From Eucommia ulmoides (lineage: Eukaryota; Streptophyta; Magnoliopsida; Garryales; Eucommiaceae), in assembly GCA_016647705.1 (NCBI GenBank), contig CM028326.1, positions 22,335,901-22,399,900 on the forward strand: DNA of 64,000 nt, given 5' to 3'. The position numbers and the translations under genes are program-made. Below are positions 54,693 through 64,000 of the stretch, piece after piece. The notes below the pieces were generated by a model, which saw nothing but the letters and a program-made list of their open reading frames with translations, had not been told where the DNA came from and made no database searches. Each line of letters starts with the position of its first letter. Positions within the stretch are counted from its first letter, which is position 1.

Positions 54693-57034
54693 ATGGCATC
54701 TACTCTGCCACTTAGTCTGGCCGAGGCTGGTTTCTCGCCCATGCCTCTTCCCGAGAAGACGTTGGCGACTGTACCTCGCGTATATACCAATTTCCCAGTG
54801 AACTGGGGTGATAATAGGGCAAGAATTTTTAGAGAGAAATGGCTCGAATTGTTTCGGGACACATTCAAAATTCCCTCATTGATTAAAATCAGGGTTCCTT
54901 TGAAACACGAGAGCCCCTATTCCTATCAGAATGATGAAATTTGTTTCTTTGTTTGGATGTTTGAATACCATCTTTAGATTCTTTTTACCCCAGTTCTTCG
55001 CATTTTATTTTGTCAATTGGAAATCACCCTAGCTCAGTTGGTACCTAACGGATTTTGCCAAATTATGGGCGCTCTTGCACTGTCTCATTTAAACAAAGAA
55101 CCTTTAACCATAGAGATAATTAGGAGTGTGTGTTCCCTAAAATTTCACAAAGTTCTGGGAGATTTTATTATTCTGCCTCCTCAAAACAGTATACATTCCT
55201 TACCGATTTTCCACAAGGCGTTAAGAATTGGAAAAACTGCTACGTGTTTTTCAAAGAGAGATGGGAGTTCTCCCCCGAAGAGGTTGGGTAGCCACCAGTT
55301 GTGCTTCGGCATTTCAACTACCTGAGTAATCTTCTTCTTTCCGTCTTTGTAATTTCTAAGCTGCACTACTTTCAAAACGTTCTCACCTCTTTTGTATATT
55401 GTGTTGTGCAGGTAGGAACGCTTGTCAAAGGTTCCGTTTGACACAGAAGGTTAGCGTTCAATTGGAGAAGTTTTTTATTCCAGAGGAACAACACTGCCAA
55501 AAGCTCGCTTATAAGACATTTGTGCCCCCAAAGAAACACATGAAGATCGACAAGACTCACGTCTCCCAATTGTATGATGTGGATCTGACAAAGAGGAAGA
55601 GAGAGCCCAAGAAGACCTCACAACCCATTGCGTCTATCGCAGCTATTCAGCCCATTGTAGCTCCTCTCAAATCCGCCCAACCTCAAGTGCTTCAATCTGT
55701 CATCCCTACGCCGTTGGACTCTTACGATGACTCGCAGCCTCGGCGAATTAAGTGGCAATGGATCATGCCTATCTCCATTCTTATTACCCGTGTTCTGGTC
55801 CCTACTGAAATTCGTGGACTAGAACCTATCACTTGAGCACCTGGGGTTCCCATAGTTCGGACCTCCGAGACTTCGGGAGTCAGTGCTCAGGTCATCCCTC
55901 TTACTCCAGCTCCTAGAGTTGGAGCCTCCACGGTCTCGAGTTGACCAAGAGTCTCTAAAGAACAGATGAGTCAGATGCTGAAAGAAGTAGGTCCATTAGT
56001 TTCATATTGCCAATAGATCTTTGAGAACGCCATTCAATTCCTTTATGAGCAGTCCTAAGTGAAGAGTCGTCCTAAGGTCGAGAAATGTAGCAGAGTAGAG
56101 CTTTTCTGATCCCTCGTTTACACGTTTCTTCAGGTAACTTTGAATTTGCTTTTGTAATTCGTTTGAAGTGTTGAATGAGATTTTGAGTAAATTCGGGTAC
56201 TTAGCACAGTATCCATCTGTCATCTGCCTTGGCTAGGAGCTTCGATGACACATCCAAGCTGGACACTCAGCTCATGCATCAACTGACCGAGTTCAGTCGG
56301 CTGGAGGATAATTTTCGTATTCTGCAAGAGAGGAAAGCTTCCCTTGAAACCGAGTTGGTATTGGAGAAGTCTTCAAAAGAATAATATGAGTTCAAATTGC
56401 AAATCGCTCGTGCTTAGTGTGAGTTTTTTCAGAGTAGTTATCAGTCTCTACTCGATGAAAACCAGACTCTTGGCTGATATTAAGAGATTGTCGGCTGAGA
56501 AATCTACACTAGGAGAGAAGCTCAACAAGAAGCAGCCCGAGCTCGGTCTGAAGAGCGCAGAGCTGGATGCCCTCCAACAATCAGAGAGAGGGAAGAAATT
56601 GGTCTCTAATGTGTTGTGTTCTGAGAAGGCTAAGACCTCAGCGCTCAAGGTTAAATTGGCAACCCTTGAGGCAAGGTCAGTAGAGCAGGCTAAGGCTTTA
56701 GAAGAGCTAACCACAGTGGCAGAGCAGAAAAAGGTAGAGCATGAAAAGAGGATCAAAGAGCTCCTAGAACACTTTAAATCGCTCAAGGAAAGCATTTAAT
56801 TGGTTGGCTTCCATTCTACCGAGCTCAGGTGCAGCAAGCTCACCTTGAGTTGGATCTTACTTTTCTAGACCAATTTGTCCCTGAGGATGAGGAGGATCCT
56901 GTCTCTACTTCAGAGCAACTGCTGGGCGCAAAACTTCCAACTGTTGGTGCAACGTGTTCGTCTATTCCTCCAGGTTCGATTTCCGTTGATCAAGCTCAAC
57001 TAGGCTCTGACCAAGTTGAGCCCGGGCGTGAACA
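54693..57034 (+). pseudogene. Accessory ORF of Tat type, decayed copy 2 (spliced)
   Basis: Start ATG 54693 (MASTLPLSLAEAGFSPMPLP). The first domain runs to ~55325: WLELFRDTFKIPS, VPLKHESPYSY, a stop near 54976, then ITLAQLVPNGFCQIMGALAL and WKNCYVFFKERWEF in a shifted frame. It corresponds to the 'putative gypsy type transposon' domain. A GT-AG intron probably spans 55326-55412. The next exon (55413-55836) has VQLEKFFIPEEQH and a basic linker RKREPKKTSQPIAS. After several stops, 56300-56799 is a long coiled-coil (LLADIKRLSAEKSTLGEKLN; EKAKTSALKVKLATLEARS). An acidic tail follows (LDLTFLDQFVPEDEEDP, 56845-56900). The open frame continues to 57134 but its end past ~57034 is Athila-like sequence, so that C-terminus is chimeric. 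Confidence 0.55.
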
Positions 57035-58658
57035 GGTTTTTGTATTGTTGTTGTTGCATGCTGAGTTTTGCATTCATCTAGGCCGTTACCCGATGATGAT
57101 ATTACCCTTGGTTGTTTTTCGAGGTCAAGGGTAATACCCATGCATGTGTGTTCTGTGTGCTTGACAATGCGTTTTGGTGAAAGTTATTGAGGATCCTAAT
57201 TTGCACAAGCACATAGACTCAATGTATTTTGATTTAATTGACTTGAGGCCGATTATCGATTAGCCAAACTCATAACAATTGAAGGATTCTAGAAACTGAT
57301 TGAGGGGAAGCTTGAGGTGAAATCTTAGGCGAGGTAGTTCAAGAAATATGATTTAGGCATTCATTTTGTCGCTTGAGCCTTTTAAGTTTACCATGTTATA
57401 TGTTTATCCCTCGTTACCCTGTCGAAGCCTAAATGCCATTTCAATTCTGAACACATAAACAAATACCCTGGACAATTGATCTTTTTCCAAACCTATATTG
57501 CTAAATTAAAGGCACAATTTGAGTGAATCAAGTTAGCATTCATTATGCTACTTGAAGTGAGCAGTTGGGTTTAGGGTGAACTTTTGATTAGTTCAGTATT
57601 CGAGTACTCACTTGTCGTTTTTTCATTCGTTTTAACTACACCCGTGAAATTCTAATAATCTAATAAGTTTGGGGGTGTAGTTTATTCGGAAAAAAAAATG
57701 TAAATATAGTTAAATTTCGTTTCTTTTGACAAGTGAGTACGTCGATCTTAAATGATTGTTTGGGATTTTTCTAATTTATCTATAGGGGTTCGAGAATGAG
57801 TGTGTCAAGCATTGAGCCTTGGGTAACGTTAAGTTAACGACGTTAACCCGTTTTCTATTCCGAATTACCCTAGGCTAAATGTTCCAAAATCAAATCAAGT
57901 CCTTTTGATCTTTATGAACTACTTAGCCTATATTAGTGGAGAGTGAAACCCAATCAGGCATATGGATATCCTAGTCATTTATGGTCTAAGTTGTGAGTTT
58001 CGTTGGTGGATAATCCAATCTGGTATTGAATAGCTATATTATTGAGTCTCGCACAAACACGTAGACAAGATCTAGAATGGCGTTTACCATTATTGAATGT
58101 CAAAATTCTAGAATATCACCTGGTGCGTTTTACCACCTGAAATCGATATGATTGGGGGTTGTTGAGGGGAAAATAACTTGGTCGATAGAAGAATCAAAAC
58201 TCGCATATTGTTATGTTTAGATTGTTTGTGTTTAGGTTGTTTGTGTTATTTAATTTAGTTGTATTTTTTATTTTAGTACGAGTGTTTTACTCGAGGACTA
58301 GCAAAATTCCAAGTTTGGGGGTATTTGATAGGTGTAATTTACCTATCTATTTCCAAACCAAACTTGTTAGTTTTCGAGTGTTATTATAGTATTTTAATAT
58401 GTTTTAATACGTTTTTATTTATTTTTGTATAAATCAGGTGTGTGGGGTGAAAATTGATGAAAAGATATCATAAACGATCAAATCGGATTAAGAACGGTGG
58501 GAAAACAAGTATAAAGGCAAAATTTAGACCAACAGCCCACCGTCGTGGCGGTCAATATGCAGAGAAGGCCAATATGTTGTTGAATATCTACCGCCACAAC
58601 AGTGAGATCTACCGCCGCGACGGTGAAACAACAGAAAGGTCTTTGATCCCACCGCCAT
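57035..58658 (+). mobile_element. 3' part of a second Athila-like element with partial LTR (copy E)
   Basis: 57035-58328 matches 7160-7770 plus 9929-10626 and lacks the Maximus-like solo LTR, showing the uninterrupted state. A polypurine tract agtttgggggtat (58313-58325) precedes LTR start TGATAGGTG at 58329. The LTR is cut after about 330 bp by the Ogre-like LTR. The 5' half of the element is missing: the left junction lies directly against accessory-ORF sequence. Confidence 0.8.
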
Positions 58659-60683
58659 TGACGCGCCCCGATTTTTTGAAAAGGAAAATAATATTAAATA
58701 ATAAATAATTAGCTTAAAGAGAAAGTTTTTTTTTTTTTTTGAAGCGCCGGTTTTCTCAAAAAATATACTTGGGCCGTTTTAAAAATAAGCAGTCGCGATC
58801 TAGTATTGGGTTTAAATGGTGTGCTAGATTACCGAATTTTTTTAAAACAATTTAAAAGGCCTAAGTGAAAAATTGACTCCAGAAAAACACGATCAGCCGA
58901 AAGATTCATTTAAAGGCTCGAGGGTCGGTTACGCTTGGGGAAGGTGTTAGGCACCCCAAGACGCCCATCCGAAAGCGGCACCTTATGTCCAATTAAACCC
59001 AATTAATTTACGTCCAAATATTTTATTTTATTTTAAAATCATTTCCTTCTTATAAAATCTTTTTGCATTTTTTTTCACAAATAAAATGGGACAAGTTTTG
59101 GAATTTTTGAGAATGTTCTCACGGTATAACCTCTTGTGTAATGTATGTATATTTTCGAGAGATTTTTTTAATTTAAATAAGCAAACTAAAAATAGGTGAA
59201 TAAGAATGAAAACATGAATGCAAAACTAACATCTATATGAATTTTATTTTTTATAGAAAAGCAACCTAAAAAAACTAAGGGTTGGTTTAAATATGTCGAT
59301 GCAAACTTGATATGAATATGGGAATAGAGAAATACTACGTGAACTAACGTGATTATGTGTGGCAATGATTTAGTTATTTAATAAAAAAAATAAAAATATA
59401 TATATTAGCAGTGCACGTGTATAAGTGGTGAAAGTGTTCTAAACATACCGTCTAAATGATACAAGAAATAAACATGCTAAGCGGATGCCAAAAAATCTAC
59501 TTTGAGTTTACCCGATTAATTTAAAGAAATCATGTTTCGAAATTTCCTCGAATTCTATGGATTTGAGAATCAATTGGAGATTCGTGAAAACAATTTTGTC
59601 GGAATTAATCTTCTCGAAATTTAAACAAAATCCCACGAAAAATTTACCGAGGGAAGAGATTTCCTACAACTATTTATTTCTAAATTTCACTCAAGTCGGG
59701 GAATGGAGACGAAGCCACAGAAAACTCTTCCATGATTTATCGAATCGTCGAATTCACCTTAAAGTTCGTAAGGATTAATTCCTTAAAACAAAGATTTTAT
59801 TATTTTTGGATTTTTTTTATTTTTTTTATTTTATTTTTAGGGTTTTGATAACAAGAATAAAAATAAAATAAAATAAAAAATTACAGAAAATAAACAATGA
59901 AACATCCTTCAACTAACGCTCGGGGTTAAGCTCAACGCGAGAAACCCACCCCGGCATTTTCATCGGATCATTAGACGATTTTTATTTTTTTTTATACGAA
60001 TTACAAACAAATAAAAAAAATGCAAAAATAAAATAAATAAAAAAACAGCGGGTATCCTCGTCTAAACGTTCAAAGATTCAGATTGAGAATGGGGAATCTC
60101 ATCTCGGCATTTTTCATCGAATCATTGGACAATTAAAAAAATGAAGCTTGCAGGAATTTAAATTGCAAAGAGAATAAAATAAATTGGAAAAAAAGATCAA
60201 AAATTAGAAAACATACATGTTCTAGGCCATGAATCCCGATGCTCGGGCTTTTTCTCTCTCGCAGACAACTTCCCGAAAGGGTTTACGATGAAAATCACTT
60301 TCTAATGGATTTTTCTCTCAATTTTTGAATGTCCCCGAAGGGTTTCTCTCTGAATTTTTGTGTCTATCTAAATTATGAGGAGGAGGGTCTTACTTATAGA
60401 AAGGATGTGGAATGAAAAATCCTAGAAACCCTAGTCCCAATTCGACGAGGAAAAGGAAACAAAACCTAAAAAGAAAGGAAAAAGGAAACCTAATTCCATT
60501 TTGACAAGGAAACCTTTTATTTTTCATTTTTTTTTTAGTTTTATTTATTTTTTCTTTTTTTCTTTTATCTTTCTTTTCTTTTTTCTCTATTTTTTAATTT
60601 TTATTTTTTTGAAAATAAAAATAAGATAAATTTTAAAATAAAGTATAATTTTTTTGCCGGACGGTCAAAATGTCGTATCTATA
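58659..60683 (-). repeat. 3' LTR of an Ogre/Tat-like gypsy element
   Basis: On the + strand it reads tgacgcgccccgatttttt...gtcgtatctata. It holds the motif ggggaaggtgttaggcacccc at 58937-58957, widespread in plant Ogre-like LTRs. A polypurine tract (60685-60699, - strand gacaaagaggggcag) adjoins it on the gag side, identifying it as the 3' LTR. It interrupts LTR copy E; the matching 5' LTR, and probably the rest of LTR E, lie beyond the window. Confidence 0.75.
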
Positions 60684-60794
60684 ACTGCCCCTCTTTGTCA
60701 TGCAAGTTCTACTTGCTTGACAAAGACAAAAGATCACATCATTTTGATTGTCCTATTTTCTATATTTGTTTTTCCAAAGTGTATTTTTCAACGA

Positions 60795-61035
60795 CAGAAT
60801 AAATAAAATAAAATGACTCATGACGAACGAATGTCCGAATAGAGTAATAAAAAAATGATTCATGACGATATTCATGACGAACAACTGTCCGTTTAGAGGA
60901 TCGTTTAGAGTAATAAAAGAATGACTTATGACAATACTCATGACAAATAAGTATCCGTTTAGAGGATCGTTTAGAGTAATAAAATAATGACTCATGACGA
61001 ATAAATGTTCATTTAGAGAATCGTTTAAAATAATA
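60795..61035 (-). repeat. Tandem repeat next to the Ogre-like 3' LTR
   Basis: About four imperfect units of ~60-75 bp containing 'aataaaa.aatga.tcatgacga' and 'gtccgtttagaggatcgtttagag'. On the - strand an open frame reads repeated FITLNDPLNG..FVMS peptides. Arrays in untranslated regions are common in Ogre elements, so translation is doubtful. Confidence 0.75.
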
Positions 61036-61554
61036 GAAAATAGCTCAAGCCCAAGCCTTTTTGGCTGGGGGACAAAAGAAAGTCCAGAGGTATAAAATAT
61101 GCCCCAACTTGTGGCTGGGCAAAAATGAGAGAGCAAAGATATAAAATGTGCCCCAGCCGACTCTCAGATGACCGAACCTTTATAAGTTGCCTACGTACCT
61201 TAGCATTACCCTGAGGATCAGGTTTAACGTAGTTCACTGGCGTCCCTTTTAGGGCAAAACGCATACCTAGATGCTCATTTAGAGCTTCTGAATTTTCAGC
61301 AATAAGAGTCTCTAATTTGAGTCGGAAGGTAAGAAGTCCTGGTGATAGGGAAATCCATACTTCTAGTCCCTTTGAGATCCCTGTAACTGTTCTAGAAAAA
61401 CACTCGCAATTCCGTTTCCCCCTTTCGGCCGTAATCACTTCGGGTGATGGCACTTGGATCGGAACAGTATCGGAAGATTTTTCCATTAGAATTTAGAGGC
61501 TTCGCTTTCCCATTCAGGGTCCAACATGCCTCGAGTGGTTCAATGAAACTTCTT

Positions 61555-61587
<33 letters not shown>

Positions 61588-62914
61588 TTTTGAGATTTCA
61601 CTTTTCAACTCATGAGAGGGCCCAATATGCCTTTATCAAGGTCTCCTTGGCTTGCATGACTGAATTCTTGTCTTTTCAAATTTCTAGGTGCTTTAATACT
61701 TGGGATTCTAATACTCCTACTTGCTTTGTATTTTCTCAAGTCCTACAAAACTGATTTAGTCCAAAAAAATGGACAAATGTCGAAAATTACTAAAAGAGTA
61801 CCTTCAATGCCTGATATGATTTTCTGTGAGATCTTGAGTCGGATTGAAGAGAAATATGATTCCAATACATTTTCAGACCACGACCAATGTTTGTTTTCAC
61901 AAATTCTAATTTCATTCAAATCCATCAAGTTCTGGTTTTGAAAAATGTCGTTTACCCATCAATTTGGACCAAAGCAGAAAACTTGAACAAATCAATCTAT
62001 CATCTTTCTTTCCTCTTCAAATCTCTTCCACATTTGCAGCAGTGCTTCTTGCTCCGTTACCCCACTTTTCAGTTTTCATTTTCTTTTTATTTTTCCCTTT
62101 TTTTTTTCTTTTTTTTTTTTTTTCTTTTTTTCTTTTTTTCTTTTCTTTTTTTTTTTTTTTTTTTTTTTCCTTTTTTTTTCTTTTCTTTTCTTTTTTATTT
62201 TTTTTTTCTTTTATTTTTTTTAAATAAATGATCGAACTTACAATAGTTCAAGGGAAACCGAGCTTATCAATGAATTTGATCTTCTTGGAAAATTGAAATC
62301 TTCTTGCAACATTTGAGAGTTTTTTCATTGGGATCATTGGCCTAGGATGATCGTGTTCTTTTTTTGCCATTGGGTAACTCAAACAGCAAGTGAACCATGA
62401 TATTTACACTCAGTTTTATCAATCACTAAAAAACTACCGGAGACAGTTTGATTAGCTTGCAACAATATATCAAGGAATTGTTAGGAAAACGGAAGTCAAT
62501 CTTGACTTTCGAATCCCCAGTACTCTGGAATTGCTGTCGAATTTGGTTAGGGGCCTTTTGGATCTTACCATCATTTGGCTAAACAAAATCTTTCTTTGTT
62601 TCTAGTCCTATTGGATCGTGGTATGGCTCTGTATTGAAATCATACATTCACATTCTTGCTCAGTCACATCACAAACAACATATGCAGGCAATTTTGGGCA
62701 CCTGAAAGAGTAAGATTCAAACATTAGACCACAGTTTTGGATAAACAATATTGCATTATTGAAATTTAAAAATCCATTACAGAGCAAATCATTTTCCATC
62801 CAAAAGACCAACGGGATGGAAAGATAAGTATATGAAAACGTCCCAATTTTATTAAAACTTCTAGTAAATTGAAAGTAAACAAGAAAACCCAATTTTGTAG
62901 CCTTTAGATTTTTT
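61036..62914 (-). other. Untranslated interior of the Ogre-like element
   Basis: Between gag and 3' LTR, with no protease, RT, RNase H or integrase motif on either strand. A 153-codon - strand frame (61025-61486; EALNEHLGMRFALKGTPVN) and a 94-codon one (62608-62892) match nothing I recognise. Poly-T at 61557-61584. Confidence 0.5.
62097..62222. repeat. T-rich low-complexity run
   Basis: About 125 bp of nearly pure T with interspersed C. Phe-rich frames here are artefacts. Confidence 0.95.
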
Positions 62915-64000
62915 AAATTGAGCCTCAGACATATGACTCGTTCCCATCTCCACCAACGTTTTGGTAAATAATGACTTCATCATTCCCTGGAGGTGCATAC
63001 TCAGGCATCGGATTAATTGGCAATTTGGCGCACCGGCCTCAAGTTTTTTAGGAAACGTGATGGTTCATGTCCGTATGAACTCCCGGATCTTGTCCTTTAG
63101 CTAAAAGTATTGCTCTATCGCATGTCCTCTGGTTCCCGAGTGGTATTCATAGAAAGCATTTGAAGAAGTTGCTTTACTCCCAGGTTTAACTTCGTAGGAT
63201 GGAAGGGGTGTCAGCATCCCCTACTTCAAATAACTCTGGTACAGCTCGGTGATTGATACCGAAAGGTCTAGCAGCTCGTTGTTATCATTCCGGAAGTTTT
63301 CCCCAGTAGCACAAGGTAGAGAGCCTTGGTGGTATTGGGTTCCTAGCCTTAGGGTGTGGTTAGGAATTTGAGGTGGGGTATTCGGGTTTGGTTGATATGT
63401 ATAGTAAGAGGGTGTTTGGTAGGCTTGGGGATAATATTGGGGAGTGTGGTTTTGGTAAGGAGGAGGTACGTTCTGGTAATAGCGGGGACGACTTTGTGAA
63501 TAGGATTGGTTCCGGGGGTAGTATTGGTTTTGGCAATTTTGAGGGGAATAGTTGGAATATTGGTTGTTTTGGTTTGGGTAGTTTTGGGGATAGGAAGCTT
63601 TGGGGTAGTTCTGGTGATGGGTTTGCTGGGGGGAAACAACGATAGCTACTTCATCTTCTCTTTTCTTTGGTGGGGCTGACCTCTTAGTCGAATCGGGCGA
63701 GGTCCCTTCAATCTTTCCACTTCTTATTCCCTCTTCTATCACCTCGGCTTGTTTGATCGCATCATCGAAGGAAGTCACTGCTATGCTCGATAGATCTCAA
63801 TAGAACGGCGACGTCTGGATTGACTTGAATATCTCTAATTGAGCCTCCTCGTTCAGCCTGGGATAACTTTGGTAGCCTCCTCCCTCTAGTGGACAATATA
63901 CCTCCAGAAGCTCTCATATTTCTTTTTCAGTATCTGGTAGAATTACGGTCTGGCGCAGCATCCTTATTGTACACATCCTTCTCAAAGAAGACTTCTACTA
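62915..64000 (-). pseudogene. Ogre/Tat-like gag remnant, cut by the window edge
   Basis: The open part (63221-63778) starts TSFDDAIKQAEVIEEGIRSGKI, shown here only as the block corresponding to '...E.IE.GIKSGKI' of Ogre-type gag. It is followed by a long Pro/Gln/Tyr/Asn-rich tract (for example NYPNQNNQYSNYSPQN, YYPQAYQTPSYYTYQ) typical of these gag proteins. Downstream, about 62960-63190, frames read NAFYEYHSGTRGHAIEQY and LKDKIRELI, the 'YH.g..GH.ie.c..lk.kiq.LI' block at the gag C-terminus, and then NPMPEYAPPG. Stops and shifts at 63780-64000 and around 63200 show it is broken. Confidence 0.75.

Noticed and set aside
61025-61486. 153-codon ORF as a possible novel protein
   Set aside because: Lies in the untranslated region between gag and 3' LTR of the Ogre-like element, has no recognised domain, and its C-terminus runs toward the tandem-repeat block; insufficient support for a gene.
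61887-62231. Phe-rich 'membrane protein' frames of 114 and 87 codons
   Set aside because: Translation of a T-rich low-complexity run.
63373-63645. Gly-rich 90-codon ORF on the + strand
   Set aside because: Antisense shadow of the Pro/Gln/Tyr/Asn-rich tract of the gag remnant.

Overview
The window is a gene-poor, repeat-packed stretch of a plant nuclear genome, probably a eudicot. The evidence is the plant LTR-retrotransposon lineages present (Tat, Athila-like, chromovirus-like, Maximus/SIRE-like and other copia), a plant-type elongator tRNA-Met gene with a short intron, and host-gene relics with GT-AG introns. Nearly everything is LTR retrotransposon nested inside LTR retrotransposon. I see no intact host protein gene.

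Layout. (1) 1-19.6 kb: a decayed Tat-lineage Ty3/gypsy element on the + strand. Its gag-protease is at 1-1274, RT-RNase H-integrase at 11990-14860, then a 3' tandem-repeat block and antisense ORF remnants. Its pol gene is interrupted by two solo LTRs on the - strand (1275-2932 and 2976-4362) and by a non-autonomous Athila-like element with both LTRs (4430-11989). That element itself contains a Maximus/SIRE-like solo LTR (7771-9928). (2) 20482-41167: a Ty1/copia element with perfect 5-bp target duplications (actca). It is split by an Athila-like solo LTR (23772-25160) and by a chromovirus-like LTR (25737-38078). The latter is in turn split by a younger large non-autonomous element of the same family (26336-35813, TSD gcaac). 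(3) 41.2-46.5 kb: fragments of unrelated host genes (a CID-domain N-terminus and transaldolase exons), a Helitron-like element and AT-rich repeats. (4) 46.5-50.6 kb: a truncated LTR, a local direct repeat, a tRNA-derived SINE with long TSDs, and an intron-containing tRNA-Met gene on the - strand. (5) 50.6-57 kb: LTR-like sequence with a hAT-type element inserted at its TATA box, then decayed spliced ORFs of the accessory type found in Tat elements. (6) 57-64 kb: the 3' part of another Athila-like element, truncated by the 3' LTR of an Ogre/Tat-like element on the - strand, whose gag runs off the right edge.

The genes do not form pathways. What the sequence records is a layered insertion history, readable from TSDs. 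Protein-coding remnants are mostly broken by stops and frameshifts. The items of most biological interest are the tRNA-Met gene with its duplicated flank, the surviving 254-codon ORF of the pol-less Athila-like element, the hairpin-rich conserved LTR blocks, the large non-autonomous element that keeps only the integrase C-terminus, and the cluster of unrelated host-gene fragments.
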